Shown here in pieces: positions 31,641-44,700 of a DNA stretch of 64,000 bases. The position numbers were made by a program, and so were the translations under genes. This stretch comes from Patella vulgata (taxonomy: Eukaryota > Mollusca > Gastropoda > Patellidae): the NCBI RefSeq assembly GCF_932274485.2, contig NC_065886.2, positions 44,875,501 through 44,939,500 on the forward strand. Direction: 5' to 3'. The notes beneath the pieces were generated by a model. It made no database searches, was not told where the DNA came from, and was given only the letters and a program-made list of their open reading frames with translations. Position 1 is the first letter of the stretch. Every line of letters starts with the position of its first letter.

Positions 31641-32230
31641 GTTTGTAGCCCTTTTGAGCCTTTACTGTTCGTCATACGATTTCCATGCAAGACCTGCATG
31701 TAACACGCTGCGAGCCAAGACGAATCAAATGCATATATTTTAATAAGCACTGGACAGCCCGTGGATGGCCGGTTAGGTATAAACTAATGTAAACAATAAA
31801 GGCGTCTGTCCACTGGCCTATGTCATTGATAGGTGCGCCAGAGGGTTCAAATGACCCTCAGAATAAATAAATACCGGCGATCCCGGATCAGTTTGCTGAG
31901 GGGATCTACTGAGAAGTTGACAAAGATCTACATAATCGCCGTTGATAATTTTCTGCTTTAGAGTATGGGATACGTGTAGCCCTAACTCATTAGAACCGCT
32001 TTCTACTAGTTGAATTGTATTACCAGAAGATAGAGAACTTATTACAGACATTAAAGCTGGCTGAGTTGGAGCAATGTTGTCACTGGCGTGACACTCCTAG
32101 ACCTGAACTTTTGTAGGCCTAGATGTACTATTAGTAGTGTTAGAACTAGAAGGCGTCTCCATAACTGCTGTCGACATCACTGATTTCGATTTGATTGGTC
32201 CTGTTGTCTTCTTCTAAGAGATTGTTGATC
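31641..32230 (-). pseudogene. Fossil of a gag-like ORF from a retroelement
   Basis: A minus-strand frame at 31818-32051 reads 'LGLHVSHTLKQKIINGDYVDLCQLL', and downstream minus-strand sequence keeps resemblance to the same repeat protein, which I recall from invertebrate tyrosine-recombinase-type (DIRS/Ngaro-like) elements. It is broken, with at least two breaks, and no recombinase or reverse transcriptase was found nearby. The family assignment is from memory and weak. Confidence 0.4.
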
Positions 32231-32974
32231 GTGTCTTGGCACATTTAAAATACAGATGTGACGTCATCCTTTGATGTTGGCGTACCATTATTTCAAATAA
32301 TCGTACAGGCAATGTGCCAAGCGTAACTTGTTAAAATATTGAACCCGAGTGACGTATTTCATTGCAAAGCACGTGCAAGTGTCTGTATTTTAAGTTGTTT
32401 AATGGCCTCGAGCTTAAGACATTGTTGTAAGATATTGTTGTTACAATATATTACTTAATGTCCCGCGCTACACCATTAAACAATACTTAAATATCTTTTT
32501 TACTTCTGGGCTTTAAAAAAGTATCACGAGAAGATGGGAAAGCTTAACATATTTAATACTAACCAATTCGTGCAGCGACCCACCTCGTTTCGGGTGTCAA
32601 CTGTCATAACATTTACATTGACAGTGGGACACAATTTGTCTAGGCTAGCAGCGGTGCGTAGCTATAACTTTATGTTAGAATGTGCCATACAAATTCATTT
32701 TCAGCTGGCTGTCAAATATGTAAATTATACTACAGGCTTGAAAAGTCCGTAATGAGCGGTTCCCGGGCTGATGGGAAGGCCAACGATGCCGAGAGCATTA
32801 TCCAAAAAATACTAGCACATAGATCTACCCCGAACCATCCCCAATAATAACCCTACATTTTAGTTTAAAATAGGGGCTATTCGGTGAGAAACCAAAACCA
32901 GGAATTGAAAAAAAAGAACATATAAATTAAATTTGCAATAAATAAATGGCCATACAAACTCTACGTTAAATGCT
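32231..32974. other. Stretch without recognised genes
   Basis: The 72-aa ORF at 32534-32752 has no recognisable match. No repeat family was identified. Confidence 0.35.
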
Positions 32975-33316
32975 GCTGATTGACAAGTTCGAGTCTTCGA
33001 TCCCTGCATTGGCCGAGAAAGTTCATCCAGATTTTCCGGCGTGGTTCCCCCTTGTCAGTGATGCAGGACGGAGGGCCTGACAAGGACAGCTGTCTAGTCC
33101 TTCGGATAAGTCGAAAAACCGAGGTCCCGTGTATACATTGGAATGCACGTAAAAGATCCCTTGGCAGTTTGAATTCGATATAAGAGTAGGCGATAGTGCC
33201 GCTGCCCGGGCAAAATTTCCCTCATAGCACACTGTATTGCGTATGCCCGTCTTCATTAGCCCAGCATAGGAGCAGAACAGTAGGACGTTAAACCCCATTT
33301 CATTTCATTTCATTTT
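32975..33316 (+). mobile_element. SINE A copy, nearly full
   Basis: The decayed head 'caagttcgagtcttcgatccctgcattggccgagaaagttcatccag' leads into the body, with 'gtgatgcaggacggagggcctgacaagg', 'aaaaccgaggtcccgtgtatac', 'cgtaaaagatccc' and the tail GGACGTTAAACCCCATTTC followed by (ATTTC)n. Confidence 0.88.
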
Positions 33317-35384
33317 GCTGATTGACAACGTGACGTCAAAAGAAAGGCATATTCAAGAGGGACAACTCTTAAATAAATTCAGATTACTGTGATAAAACGA
33401 TTTAACCTTTTAGCGATTAAATCTAATTAACAAAATATCTTTATACAACTGCTATATATCAATACAATTATAATATATATTTATTTAATTACTCTCTAAT
33501 TCAAAACACGACGAACCATATTTCTATGTTGATGGGTTGACGTGTGGTAAACGCGCATACAACCATTATTCAATATTTGACTCTCCGGGGCACATTTAAA
33601 AAGATGATTTCAAGATGACAATGTTCATGAGTTATCTGTTAATCACCGTAAAAATAAATAACTGGAACAGAAACGATCACAGTAACAATATCAGTAACAC
33701 ATTAACAGGTCACAGTAACAAAAACAGAAACCAGTCACCTATAAAACACAACACAATGTTTAACAAATAATCAAAATATTTCTAAATTTTCACGATTATC
33801 AACATTACAAAAGTCAAACAATACTTACAAGCATATGTACTAAATATTACTCATTAATCACACAGATTACCATTATAAGACACACAGTCCAAACCAACGA
33901 GTCACACAGTCTAACACCCATTTAATTGAAATATCTACGAATCATTCATGAATGACATGGCCAATGAATACGTGTTTTTCCCAAAATCCATAAAGTCATA
34001 TCTCCCACCGCGCGATTCGCTACCATCAAACAACGACAACGGAGCAGGCAATGCAATCATACCATGCAACCAGGCATGTGATTGTGAATTACTCAACCTT
34101 AGCAAACATTAACTACATGTATCATACATCTTACAAATAAACTATAAAATCAAATGTTTATAAATCAAACTTTATTAACATAAACTGAAAACAGTTGTCA
34201 TAAACTGTAATAAAGAACAATACCATATATGCTATATTTATTAATGTACAAATACTTGTGACCTTGAAGCATTTCGAAGATGGTGATATTGATGACGATG
34301 TCGTTTCCAGGACAGTTAAAGTTACCTTAGATAAAAAGGTAATGGTTTATAGCCGACGATTTTTAAGATGATATGTTTGGCTCTTGATTCATCCAAGGCT
34401 GTTGAAGCAATAAGTAAAAGAGACAAGTCTGGGGAATGATACGTAACTCTAAAATCTGCTAAAATGATTGAAGCACTAATTGACATTGGTGGCGGTACGT
34501 ACAATGGCATAAGGTATTATTTTTGTGACGCAATTAAGTCGGTGGTGAACCTGAGAGTACATTGTCTGCCATAGTTATTGTTTGGGGTAAGACAGTTTTC
34601 TCTTATTTTTTAGAGCAAAAGTATGTCGTGGTTGGCTTATTTCATATAATTAGTAAAATAATATGTACCTGATCAGACGTAATAATTGTGTAGCAATAAT
34701 ATTTTCAGTAAGTTGAAAAAATACCAAACCAGTCGAGCGTGTGTTTGTTGAAATATATTTAGCCGGATGTGGACACTGTGCTTGACAAGGCATATACTGG
34801 ATGTGGGTGTGGCCTGCTTTGTTCTTATACGCCGTCAACTTAGCCATGTTTGTTCTACAAACTGAAAACAATTATGGGGACTGTTTAGGGCTTTAACTTT
34901 TTTATTTCATTATTTCTGTAATCGGAGTTCAGCTTTAAGCCTTGGTGTGAAAATATACTGGCCTGCGATGATGTGTGTGTATTTACTATAATGAATGCAG
35001 TGATGTATGGTTGGTAATACAATCTTGTTATTCATATGTTTGACAGAATAGAGGACATCTTAATTTATTAATACATGTAGGTCATCGACAAGCTTTAAAC
35101 CTCACGGATATTTAATTTATAGCTGTTTAAAAGTTTTATGGTAAGTAATTGTTTTTTTGTCTTCTATCCTCCAGCAGAACAGTATAACTAAATCTTGGTT
35201 AAACCACCTCGCTGTTTCTTCCACTGTGTGATTGTAAGCGATTTCATTTTCCTCCTATACTATCGCAGTATTTGGTAAAGATATTTGCGTTGGAAATCCT
35301 GAAACGCAAATATCGTAAACTTGTAATTATTAATGTTAATTTCAATATTTTGAAAATGAAGTTAAATCGTGTTTGGTGATTTAA
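33317..35384. other. AT-rich stretch without recognised genes
   Basis: Scattered simple sequence ('acagtaacaatatcagtaacac', 'ttaacaggtcacagtaac') at 33660-33740. No coding signal with support on either strand. Confidence 0.4.
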
Positions 35385-35790
35385 TGACGAATAACGAAAC
35401 AGAACCTGTTTCGTTATTAGGGATTCAAATTTTGAATAACAAATAACGAGACAGAATGTGTTTTGTTATTAGGGATTCAAATAAAATTATCTTTTTTTAA
35501 AACAAAAAAAAATCGTATCATTATAGTCCATTTTTGTTCATCTGTCAAGTAAACTTGTATTTACATCTCATTGATTTATAAGGAGGATGCTCTAGCAGTA
35601 AAAAAAACCCCAATCCTTTTTACACTTATATGTCATAAAACAATATATTTTCCTTTTTGAGCTTGAATAACGAGACAGGGCGTGTTTTGTTATTCGAAAT
35701 TCAAGTTTTGAATGATGTTTAAAGTGACAGAATGTGTTTCGTTATTCGGGATTCAAATAAAATTATTATATTTTCTTAAAAATTTCGTAT
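35385..35790. repeat. Cluster of palindromes (AATAACGAAACAG type) in a duplicated block
   Basis: A near-perfect palindrome, aataacgaaacag-aac-ctgtttcgttatt, lies at 35390-35418. Related ones follow at about 35441-35470, 35666-35693 and 35716-35745, each followed by 'aaattcaa' or 'gggattcaaataaaatta'. The block 35390-35490 is repeated in altered form at 35660-35765. Confidence 0.75.
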
Positions 35791-36051
35791 CATTATTGTA
35801 TATTTGTCCAGTAAACGTGCTTTGAATAAGAGTTTCGAGTTTCATTACTACCGTTGATAAGATAATATGCAAAGTCTCGATTATCTATTTTTTTTATTTT
35901 AAAATTATATTAAGGCATCCTTTCTATGTTAAGGATACCGATGAAATTTTAACATTAAATTTGTGTTTATTCACATTAAGTCTTTTCTTGTTTTGTTTTT
36001 GCTCTTGATATGGATAATATGGTATAATTATGTATGTGTTATTTATATTGG

Positions 36052-36058
36052 TATAAAA
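36052..36058 (+). promoter_or_regulatory. TATA box candidate for the DUF885 gene
   Basis: TATAAAA lies 57 bases before the ATG at 36109, and the run just before is AT-rich. A start site about 30 bases downstream would leave a leader of about 27 bases. This spacing favours ATG 36109 over the upstream ATG 36091. Inference from position only. Confidence 0.45.
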
Positions 36059-36108
36059 ATAGGTTAAAACAGTAACGAACAGGGTTAGACATGTGTTATA
36101 AGTTTATT

Positions 36109-36172
36109 ATGGAAGGAAGAAAGTTGGTTTTTATACTAATTGTCCTTGGATGTAAGTTAACACCTTCACATG
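36109..36172 (+). CDS. DUF885 gene exon 1 (signal peptide)
   Basis: The exon is in phase 1 at its end, with donor gtgagt at 36173. The hydrophobic core LVFILIVLG follows a basic start. Joining to exon 2 gives HG-DAGSDLSKL, which is reasonable for the mature start. The link across a 20-kb intron is inferred from phase and context, not shown directly. Confidence 0.65.
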
Positions 36173-38671
36173 GTGAGTTGAATTTAATCTATATTACATT
36201 TCATTGTATAGTTTAAACGGCAATACAACCACGATGTATAATATTCGGGACATACACCACAATTTACTGTTTAGTTTACATCCTATTAGTAATGTTTAAA
36301 GACGTAACTGTATGTTGTATGTGTAGGATAAAGCACGAGACTGCGGTTATGTTGGGCAAAGAAAGACTGAAGAAAATACCCCGAGAGAAAGATAAACCGA
36401 GGCCGGTAGGCCGAGGTTTTTCTGTCGAGGGTTTTTTCTGAAGTCTTTCTTCCCCAGCATAACCGAAGTCGAGGACTTTATCTTGCTTATAAACCGTCTA
36501 TGTTTACATGTACGCGCGATGAGAATATCCCAGAATTCCCACAAGAAAAACCTTATATCATGTTTTCTTATGTAAAACCTACCCTGGAAGAATAACCCGT
36601 TACAGGTTTAAAGAAAAACTTTCAGAAGAATAACCCCAAATTTCCCTGTATATATCGAAAACCTCCCCAGACTTTCAGACCAGACCGTAAGTTATTCCGG
36701 GCATAGAATATACCCCAAAGATCACTGAGATATACAGTTACAGATTTATAATTCTACCTAAAGATAGAACGTGGAAATTATCTGTATTTCATATAATACA
36801 TAAATTTTATTTGTAACTAAAATAAACCATGTTGGAAATATTCTTTAAATATCTAGAAGGAGAGGACGTGATTATTAGGCCGTTAATGAACAACCCCGTA
36901 GCAAGCCCCCCCCCCCCCCCCCGAAAAAATTGCCGACCATAGTTCTAAAAATACCTACTTTTTGTAATAGACAGCAGTCAGGGATCATCGTGTGTAGTAT
37001 TAATTTGGGGATATGGCACCTTGCACACAGTTCCATATTACAGAGGTAAATGCCTTGACCCGGGCTCCGAAGGGGCCGGACGATATGGTAACAAAATCAT
37101 TTTTCTTTTATATTTTGTTAGAAAAAATAATGAAGACCCATTTCACAAAAATCGTGAAACATATACATGTATATGACTTCCCGCCCGGATATACTCCAAA
37201 GACCACCATTTCAGGTCGAAATTTCAAACATTTCTCGGTTGGAGGACTCCCGTACCCCTTAAACCCCAAGAGGAGAGACCCCCCCTCTCCTTTAGGTTGT
37301 CATCTTGTCACTAGGGTCCGGCAGCTAGGCTGCCTCAGGGCCCGGCTACCCCATGATCAGTCATTGGGGAGGATCCCGGTACCCACTTCGTACGGGGGGA
37401 GACCCCCCCCCCCCAAAAAAAAAAAGAAAAAAAGTTAGTTCTCCTACCCTCCGCACCCTGCAGGCTGGCTACGGGTCTGTTAATGAACGTCGTATTTCTC
37501 AGAAGGTAACACTAGACTTAACCCAGCATAAGTTAACCGAAACCCTAGTCTTAGCCCACTGTGGTTCCCCCTTGTCAGTGATGCAGGACGGAGGGCCTGA
37601 CAAGGACAGCTGTGTAGTCGTTCGGGTGGGACGAAAAACCGAGGTCCCGTGTCCACATGGACGTGCACGTAAAATATCCCTTGACCTATGGAATTCGATA
37701 TAAGAGTATGCCGTAGTGCCGCTGTCCAGGCAAAATTTCCCTCATCGCACACTGAATGACGTATGCCCGTCTTCATTAGACCAGTATGGAGTAGAACAGT
37801 AGGACGTTAAACCCCATTTCATTTCATTTCTGTTGCTCTTTATAAGTATCTCCCAAAAACACATTCTACAGTAGATATCGCATGTGTGACAACTTTCATA
37901 TTCTCCTAGATCGCTTTACATCAATCTGATTAAAACACAGATCCTAATTCGTTTCGTTTTTATAGTTCAAAATTTCATTTTACTTGTCTTTACTACATGT
38001 AGTGTAGGCCATCGAAAGTATAAAAAACGAAACGAAATATAGATCTGTATTTTAATTATATTGGCTTTACATGAATTTGATTTTATTATACTTGTGCGTG
38101 TAATAAAGAGTTGGGTGATAAATAAAGTCTTCTTCTCGTTCTTTTTTAATATAAAAAAATATTCAATCTGATTAAAACATAGATCATATTTCGTTTCGTT
38201 TTTTATAGTTCAAATTTTCGTTTTACTTGTCTTTACTACACTAGGAATTGGATGATGTGAGGGATTAGCGAATTTTTGGCGTGAGGTGCACGGATCTGTG
38301 GGTAACCCGCTAGAAACATCAACGCTGATTTGTTTATCAAATGTCTGACGGCATAGGGCCAAAAGTCGCTCGTATAACATCTGACAACGCCAGTTGTGCG
38401 CTATAGAAATGCGTAATAATAATAATAACAATAATAATAATATAACAATGTAAAAAATTGGAGGTCAATGCTATCTATAGCCACATTTGTGACGCCTAAA
38501 GCAAATATTATGTAAGGCATAAGTAGACACTTTATACCTATGTACATACTATAAAAAATATAGATATTGCCCAAAGAACCATAAATTGGTGATAAATAAT
38601 GTGAAGTATGTGGATAAACATCTATGTAAATAATAATAAATATAAATAATATATAATGAAACTGACTCAGC

Positions 38672-38721
<50 letters not shown>

Positions 38722-41700
38722 GGTTTAACGTCCACTCGACACAAACAAGATCACTTCGGGACTAACACATGGTTTTTAATTTTATTTCAATAATTCGCTT
38801 GCGCGTAGGGGTCTTTAGAAGTGAGAGGAAACCGGAGGACAGGGAGAAAACCCACGAGGTTGGACAGGCGACCCTACTCCTTGTCACGTACAGCCGGGAA
38901 ATCGAAACCCCGCCAGTTGACTCAATGACAGACTGTATGATACAGCGCGCGCGTGCTAACCATTCGGACCCCCCCCCCCCCCGCCCCCGCCCCCCCCCCC
39001 CCGCAGCATTTAAAGAACAACAAATTAGCGATGGATACAAAAAGAGTTATGTCTTTGTTTTAAATACCACAATGTCATCAGATTTTGTTAACAATTGTAT
39101 AGTTAATTTTAGGACCGGCCCTACCGTTGTCTTGTGCATGGTGGTCTATGGTTGCCATAGCAAATACATATTATTTTAATGAAATTTTAATATCTTTATT
39201 TATCTTTTATTTAATTCTTTTTTCATTCATTTAAAAAAACAATTTAAATTTATATTATTTTCATTATTTAAAACAAGAAATATTGTTGTTAAATTACATT
39301 ATTTTAATTGTATTTTTTTTTTTCTTTTACCTTCTCTTTTTTTAAATTTAATTATTTTTTTTTCATTTAAATTTATTTTTATTTTTTTTATCTTCATTAT
39401 TATTATTTATTTTTATTATAATTATTATTTCATGAACATGTTTTGTTTTATTATTATTATTTTCTGAAAAAGAATTGTTTTTTTTATTTTATATATATAA
39501 AAAAAAAAATGTTACTGTTCCGACTCAGAGCTTAGACTGGATAACCTGCTCTAATACGCCTGACTCGCTCCTACGTCACTCCTTTTCTGACTAGAGACAG
39601 GAAAAGCCGTATATAGATAAAGTTGCGACAACTGTGAAGCCATAAATTTCATATGACGTCATGAAAATATGACGTTAAGTGTACAAAGACCTCATCTTGG
39701 GTCCCAAGTATGTACCTACTCACTATATTCGATATCCTATCATACTGTTGTGTCGAAGTTAGCTGCCCCCGGCAAGGATGTAGAATTCCGCAAAAAAGAG
39801 ATAAAACATACATTTTTGAAACGAAAAGTATATCTGAACAAACTATTATTATTATAATGCAACAAAAAGCGCACATTATTGTTATAATAATATAGTCTAA
39901 TTGATAAGAAAATGAAATAAAAGATACACTAGATAAACGCGCTATTAAATATATTTAACTTGCATACACTTTTAAAAATCAGATTTTATTGTGCAGACGG
40001 GTAGGCTTAAAGTGAAAAATAAAAATTTAAAACCCTTTTGCCCTCTAGCAAAAGCTACGATTGGAATTTGAAGTCTATTGTATCTAGATCGTTTGAGGGG
40101 TTGGATGGCTGAATGGTTAGCACGTGCGTCTTGTATCAGCTGGAGTGGTTTCAAATCCCCGGCTGTACGTGACAAGGAGTAGGGTCGCCTGTCCAACCTC
40201 GTGGGTTTTCTCCGGGTCCTCTGGTTTCCTCCCACTGCTAAAGACCTCTACTCGCAAGCGAATTATTGAAATAAAAAATTTAAAAAAAAACATGTTAGTC
40301 CCGAAATGACCTAGTTTGTGTCGAGTGGACGTTACCCCCCCCCCCCCATCTCTCCCCAACGGAAAGAAATGACGATTAATTAAAATTCCACCATTTTGGA
40401 TTTCATTTTGCCGGCCATTTTGAATATCTACCATCAAGAATTCTCGAAATTACATTTTTGAGATTATCGCTGCCCTTTTATTACCAAATTAATGTTGTTT
40501 TTATTATTATTATTATTTTAAATGGTATTATATTACCAAATTTGGCAGTCATTTTGAAAGAAATGTCCGCCATTAAATGAAAAATACATTTTTTAAATTG
40601 ATTTTTGTCAAATTTGATTTTTCGACTTATTTCGCTTGCATAACCACTCTGTGTTTGAGGAATTTAAAAATTATTTATCCCCCCACCACTGAAAGACACT
40701 GATTATTTAATCAGGCTTTTAACTGACTCTGTATACAATCGTTAACATGTCCATAATCTCGTTGTTTATTTATGATTACATTGTCAGTTTGTAAAGTGCC
40801 CCTGAACATGTTATATGAAAGGGGGCACTGTAAATATGTTGTAATAATAATAATAATAATATCGCTCTCCGATAATTCCTGAAGAACGCCAAATTAAATT
40901 CTGTTAATCATGGCATTTTGTCATGGCCGATTTTGAGTATGATTTTGTCTGACATATTTATCATTGAACCAAACTGCATCGGTTTTCTTTTGCAATTTTT
41001 TTAGGATAAATTGTGGCTCGTAAAACGTTATACCAAGAAAAAAATAAAACCTTTTAAGTAAAGCTACATGACGCCATACAGGGCTTTGGAGACAGGTAGT
41101 GGGCAGCCATGTTTTGACGTAGTGTTACTAAAAATAGACGGGCATCCCTAATGATGGGGTTCAGCGTTAAAATGAGTAAATAGAAGATTTGTTAAGTTTT
41201 TCTTTAAAGTCTAAGATTGCTCATGCCAAATTAAACGTTGAACGTGCGACATCTTAGTGTTATCTTAAAATCTGCTCTTATTATCAGATACAATCGTAGG
41301 CCTACCGGCTTTGATAAATCCGGATATCTCTCATATTTCATTTGATTTATTGCCGTATTTCTCAAATTCCAAAATATTAATTATTGTTCCGCTAAATTCC
41401 ATTATTGAGAAAAAAAATCCATAATTTCTGTTCTAATCCACAAGCTAAACATAAACTACCGCTGCATTTAATTGGTGTTGACATCTTTATTACATGTTTC
41501 AGCGTCCGATCATGTTTTTGTTTACATTGGTAATATGCGCAGAAAGAGATGCGCACTGCCGGGAGGAATTCCTCCTGGCAAGATGGCTGCCCGCGGCAAG
41601 ATGGCTGCCCGCTACCTAGTCTCGGTCACCCAGAACCTCCTAGTCTTCAACATATGGAGGGTCTGGGAAGGTTGTGTCCCTTCCCACAATAAATCCCATA

Positions 41701-44700
41701 ATTCTTGCATTAATATAAACAAACATGAATCGTGACAACGAATTAGGATTAATTTTAAAAGCATAGATATGGCCCATGAAGAGAGAAATTTTACAATAAA
41801 CAATTAAGAGTGTTAGATATTGAACTTGCATGCAATCAAATGGATTTTTTGAAATGACATTCTTAAATTAATTTCATGGGAGTTACCTCCCTTAGACATT
41901 GTTTATGATAATGTGAAAGACCGGATTATCTAGCCAATTTTTCTCAAATGTTGACAACCTGTCTCCAAAGCCGTATATAGATAAAGTTGCGACAATTACT
42001 GTGAAGCCAGAAATTTCATATGACGTTAAGGCCGTCGTTCGCACTTCTTTTGGTGAATTTTAACAATAAAATCGTTTTTGAGGTTTTATGATTATCGGCG
42101 AGTAACACTATCTAGGAACACATACCAGTCATTTTTTCTTACAAAATTCTTCTTTATTTCTACAAAATTTGATTCTGAATGATCCCACCCTTTTTTATTT
42201 TGCCCTAATTCCGCAAAAACTATTGATAAAAATAAAAAAAACCAATAGGCATTTCATATGCGAAATACTCGGCTTCCGACCGGTAAACTGTCGCCATGTT
42301 GGATACTTTTAGAAAGCTTGGGATTCCCCCTATTGAAAGGAAATGACGTCTTTTAGGAGTAAATAATAATAAATACACTAAGTATATGCTCATAGCGCTA
42401 CAAAAATTCTGATGACATGTTTGTTTATGTGCTATAACAGTTTTATGTCTCATAGTATTCTTTAAACAGGTGTGTTTTTAATAAACTCTTGAATTGCAAT
42501 AAAGTTTGTGCATCTTTAACTTCTGATGGTAGTTTATTCCAAAATGTTGCTGAGTTATACTGGAAAGACCGCTGTCCAAATAATCTTAATTTGACTTTTG
42601 GGACACAAACTAAGTTTTGGTTAGCCGATCGTAGTGTTCGACTAGGACGATATTTTGAGACAAGTTCCGATAGATAACTTGGTGCGGTTTGGTGAAAACA
42701 CTGATATGTTAGTGAGAGGATTTTAAATTTCACACGGGCCTCCACTGGAAGCCAGTGAAGTTCCCTAAGAACTGGCTTTATATGTGCACACTTTCTCGTT
42801 TTCGTCACAATTCTCGCTGCCGTATTCATGGTACGCTGCAGTCTATTAATTTGTTCTTTGGTCAAATTACCCAACAGACTGTTGCAATAATCTAATCTTG
42901 AGAGCACAAGGGATCGCACAATGTGGTGAGCAGCATCTCTTGAGATCAGATTTCTTATGGATCCTATGTTACGGAGGTGAAAGTGACAAATGCGATTAAT
43001 GTTGGTGATATGTTGTTCCATTGATAAATATGAATCCAGGTGGACCCCGAGATTTTTCACTTTGTTTGAGAAATCTATCTGTGATTCTCCAATACGGATG
43101 GATGAATGATGAACATTCGCAATTCTACTCTTAGTTCCAACTAGCATGGCTTCAGTGTTTGAGGCGTTGAATTTTAGCAGATGAGTAGTCATCCATGTTT
43201 TGACAATGTCTGCACAGTTTTCAATATAAGTTACGGCTATGGCGGAGTTACTGGGTTCAAATTGATGAAGGAGCTGCGTATCATCAGCGTAGAAGTGGTG
43301 AGAGAGATCGTTATCAGAGAGGATTTTACCTAGTTCTCTGGTGTACAGAGTGAATAGCACGGGGCCAAGAACCGATCCTTGTGGTACACCTTGATGTAGA
43401 GCTGATTTATCAGAGGAAACACCATTAACATGAACAGATTGCACACGATCAGTCAGATAAGATGTAAACCATGATGATGCAATACCTCTAATGCCAAAGT
43501 CATGTGATAGAGACTGTATTAGTTGGCAATGATCGATTGTATCGAACGCAGCCGATAAATCGAGTAGGATGAGTAGACTGACCTCACCATTGTCGGCAGA
43601 TATCTGAAGTTCGTTACAGACACGTAAAAGTGCAGTTTCGGTGCTATGACCAGGCCTATAAGCGGACTGGAATCTATCCAGTAATGAGTGCCTTGAGAGG
43701 CGTGATGACAGACGGGCTTTTACTGCCTTTTCCAACACTTTCAACAAAAAGGAAAGATTTGAAACGGGTCGATAATTGCAGAATTGGTTGGCATCAAGAT
43801 TGGCCTTTTTAATAAGGGGCTTCACAACTGCTTCCTTCCGGATTCTAGGAAATGTGCCAGATTCCAAGCTTAGATTTATTATCCGTTTAATAACAGGTAG
43901 TAGTGTTTCTAAATGTAATAGCAGAATTTCGGTGGGCACAGGGTCCAACACACATGTTGATGGTTTGCTTCCCGAGATTAATTCCTTGATCTCTTCTTCG
44001 GTGAACGCATCAAAGGCAACCAATTCCTTCATAGCCGATATTTCGGTGTCAAGAACTTGTCTAATATTTTCAATTTCCTCGACAAAGAAAGAGTTGAAAG
44101 TATTGGCCAATGTTTCATCATCGTCATGTTCTGGCAGGATGTTTGTTTGTTCTTTTCCCATAAGAGAAAAAACAAAATCAAACAAAAATTTGGGTGAATT
44201 GGAGTTATCTGCTATTTTTGAAATACAATATTCTGATTTAGCTTTACGAATAACTGATGTGGTATGGGATTTAGCATGGTTAAAAATTTGTCGATGTATT
44301 TCTAATTTAGAGTGCCGCCACTGTCGTTCAGCAATGCGTCTCTTGTTTTTGGCTTGGTGTACATTCCCGTTATACCAGGGTGAATTCATTTTACAAGAGA
44401 TAGTCTTAGTAGTGCTTGGGGCATGTTTATCTAAAAGTTCGGATAGTGTATCATTATAGAGTTCACAAAGAAGATCAAGGTCGTCAGGTGAATCGCTAAT
44501 GAGACGGGAATTTTTAAGATCTAAATCAAACGAACTGTGATCTATCTGTTTCAATTTACGGCATTTTATTTCTTGTTTTAGTGGTGGCGGAGGAAGAGCA
44601 TCAATAGAAAAGTTGATGAAGAAATGATCGGACATTTGCCGGTCGAGAACTGTTAAATTATTTATCAATTTGATGTCACTTCTTATTAATACGCTATCTA

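Noticed and set aside
37013-37438. 141-aa ORF in the DUF885 intron
   Set aside because: It ends in a Pro/Lys run made by a C-run and A-run, has no family likeness and no splice context.
38769-39179. 136-aa ORF with a Pro-rich stretch
   Set aside because: It reads through a reversed SINE B and its C-run.
43776-44459. 227-aa plus-strand ORF
   Set aside because: It lies opposite the LINE reverse transcriptase frame and is a shadow.
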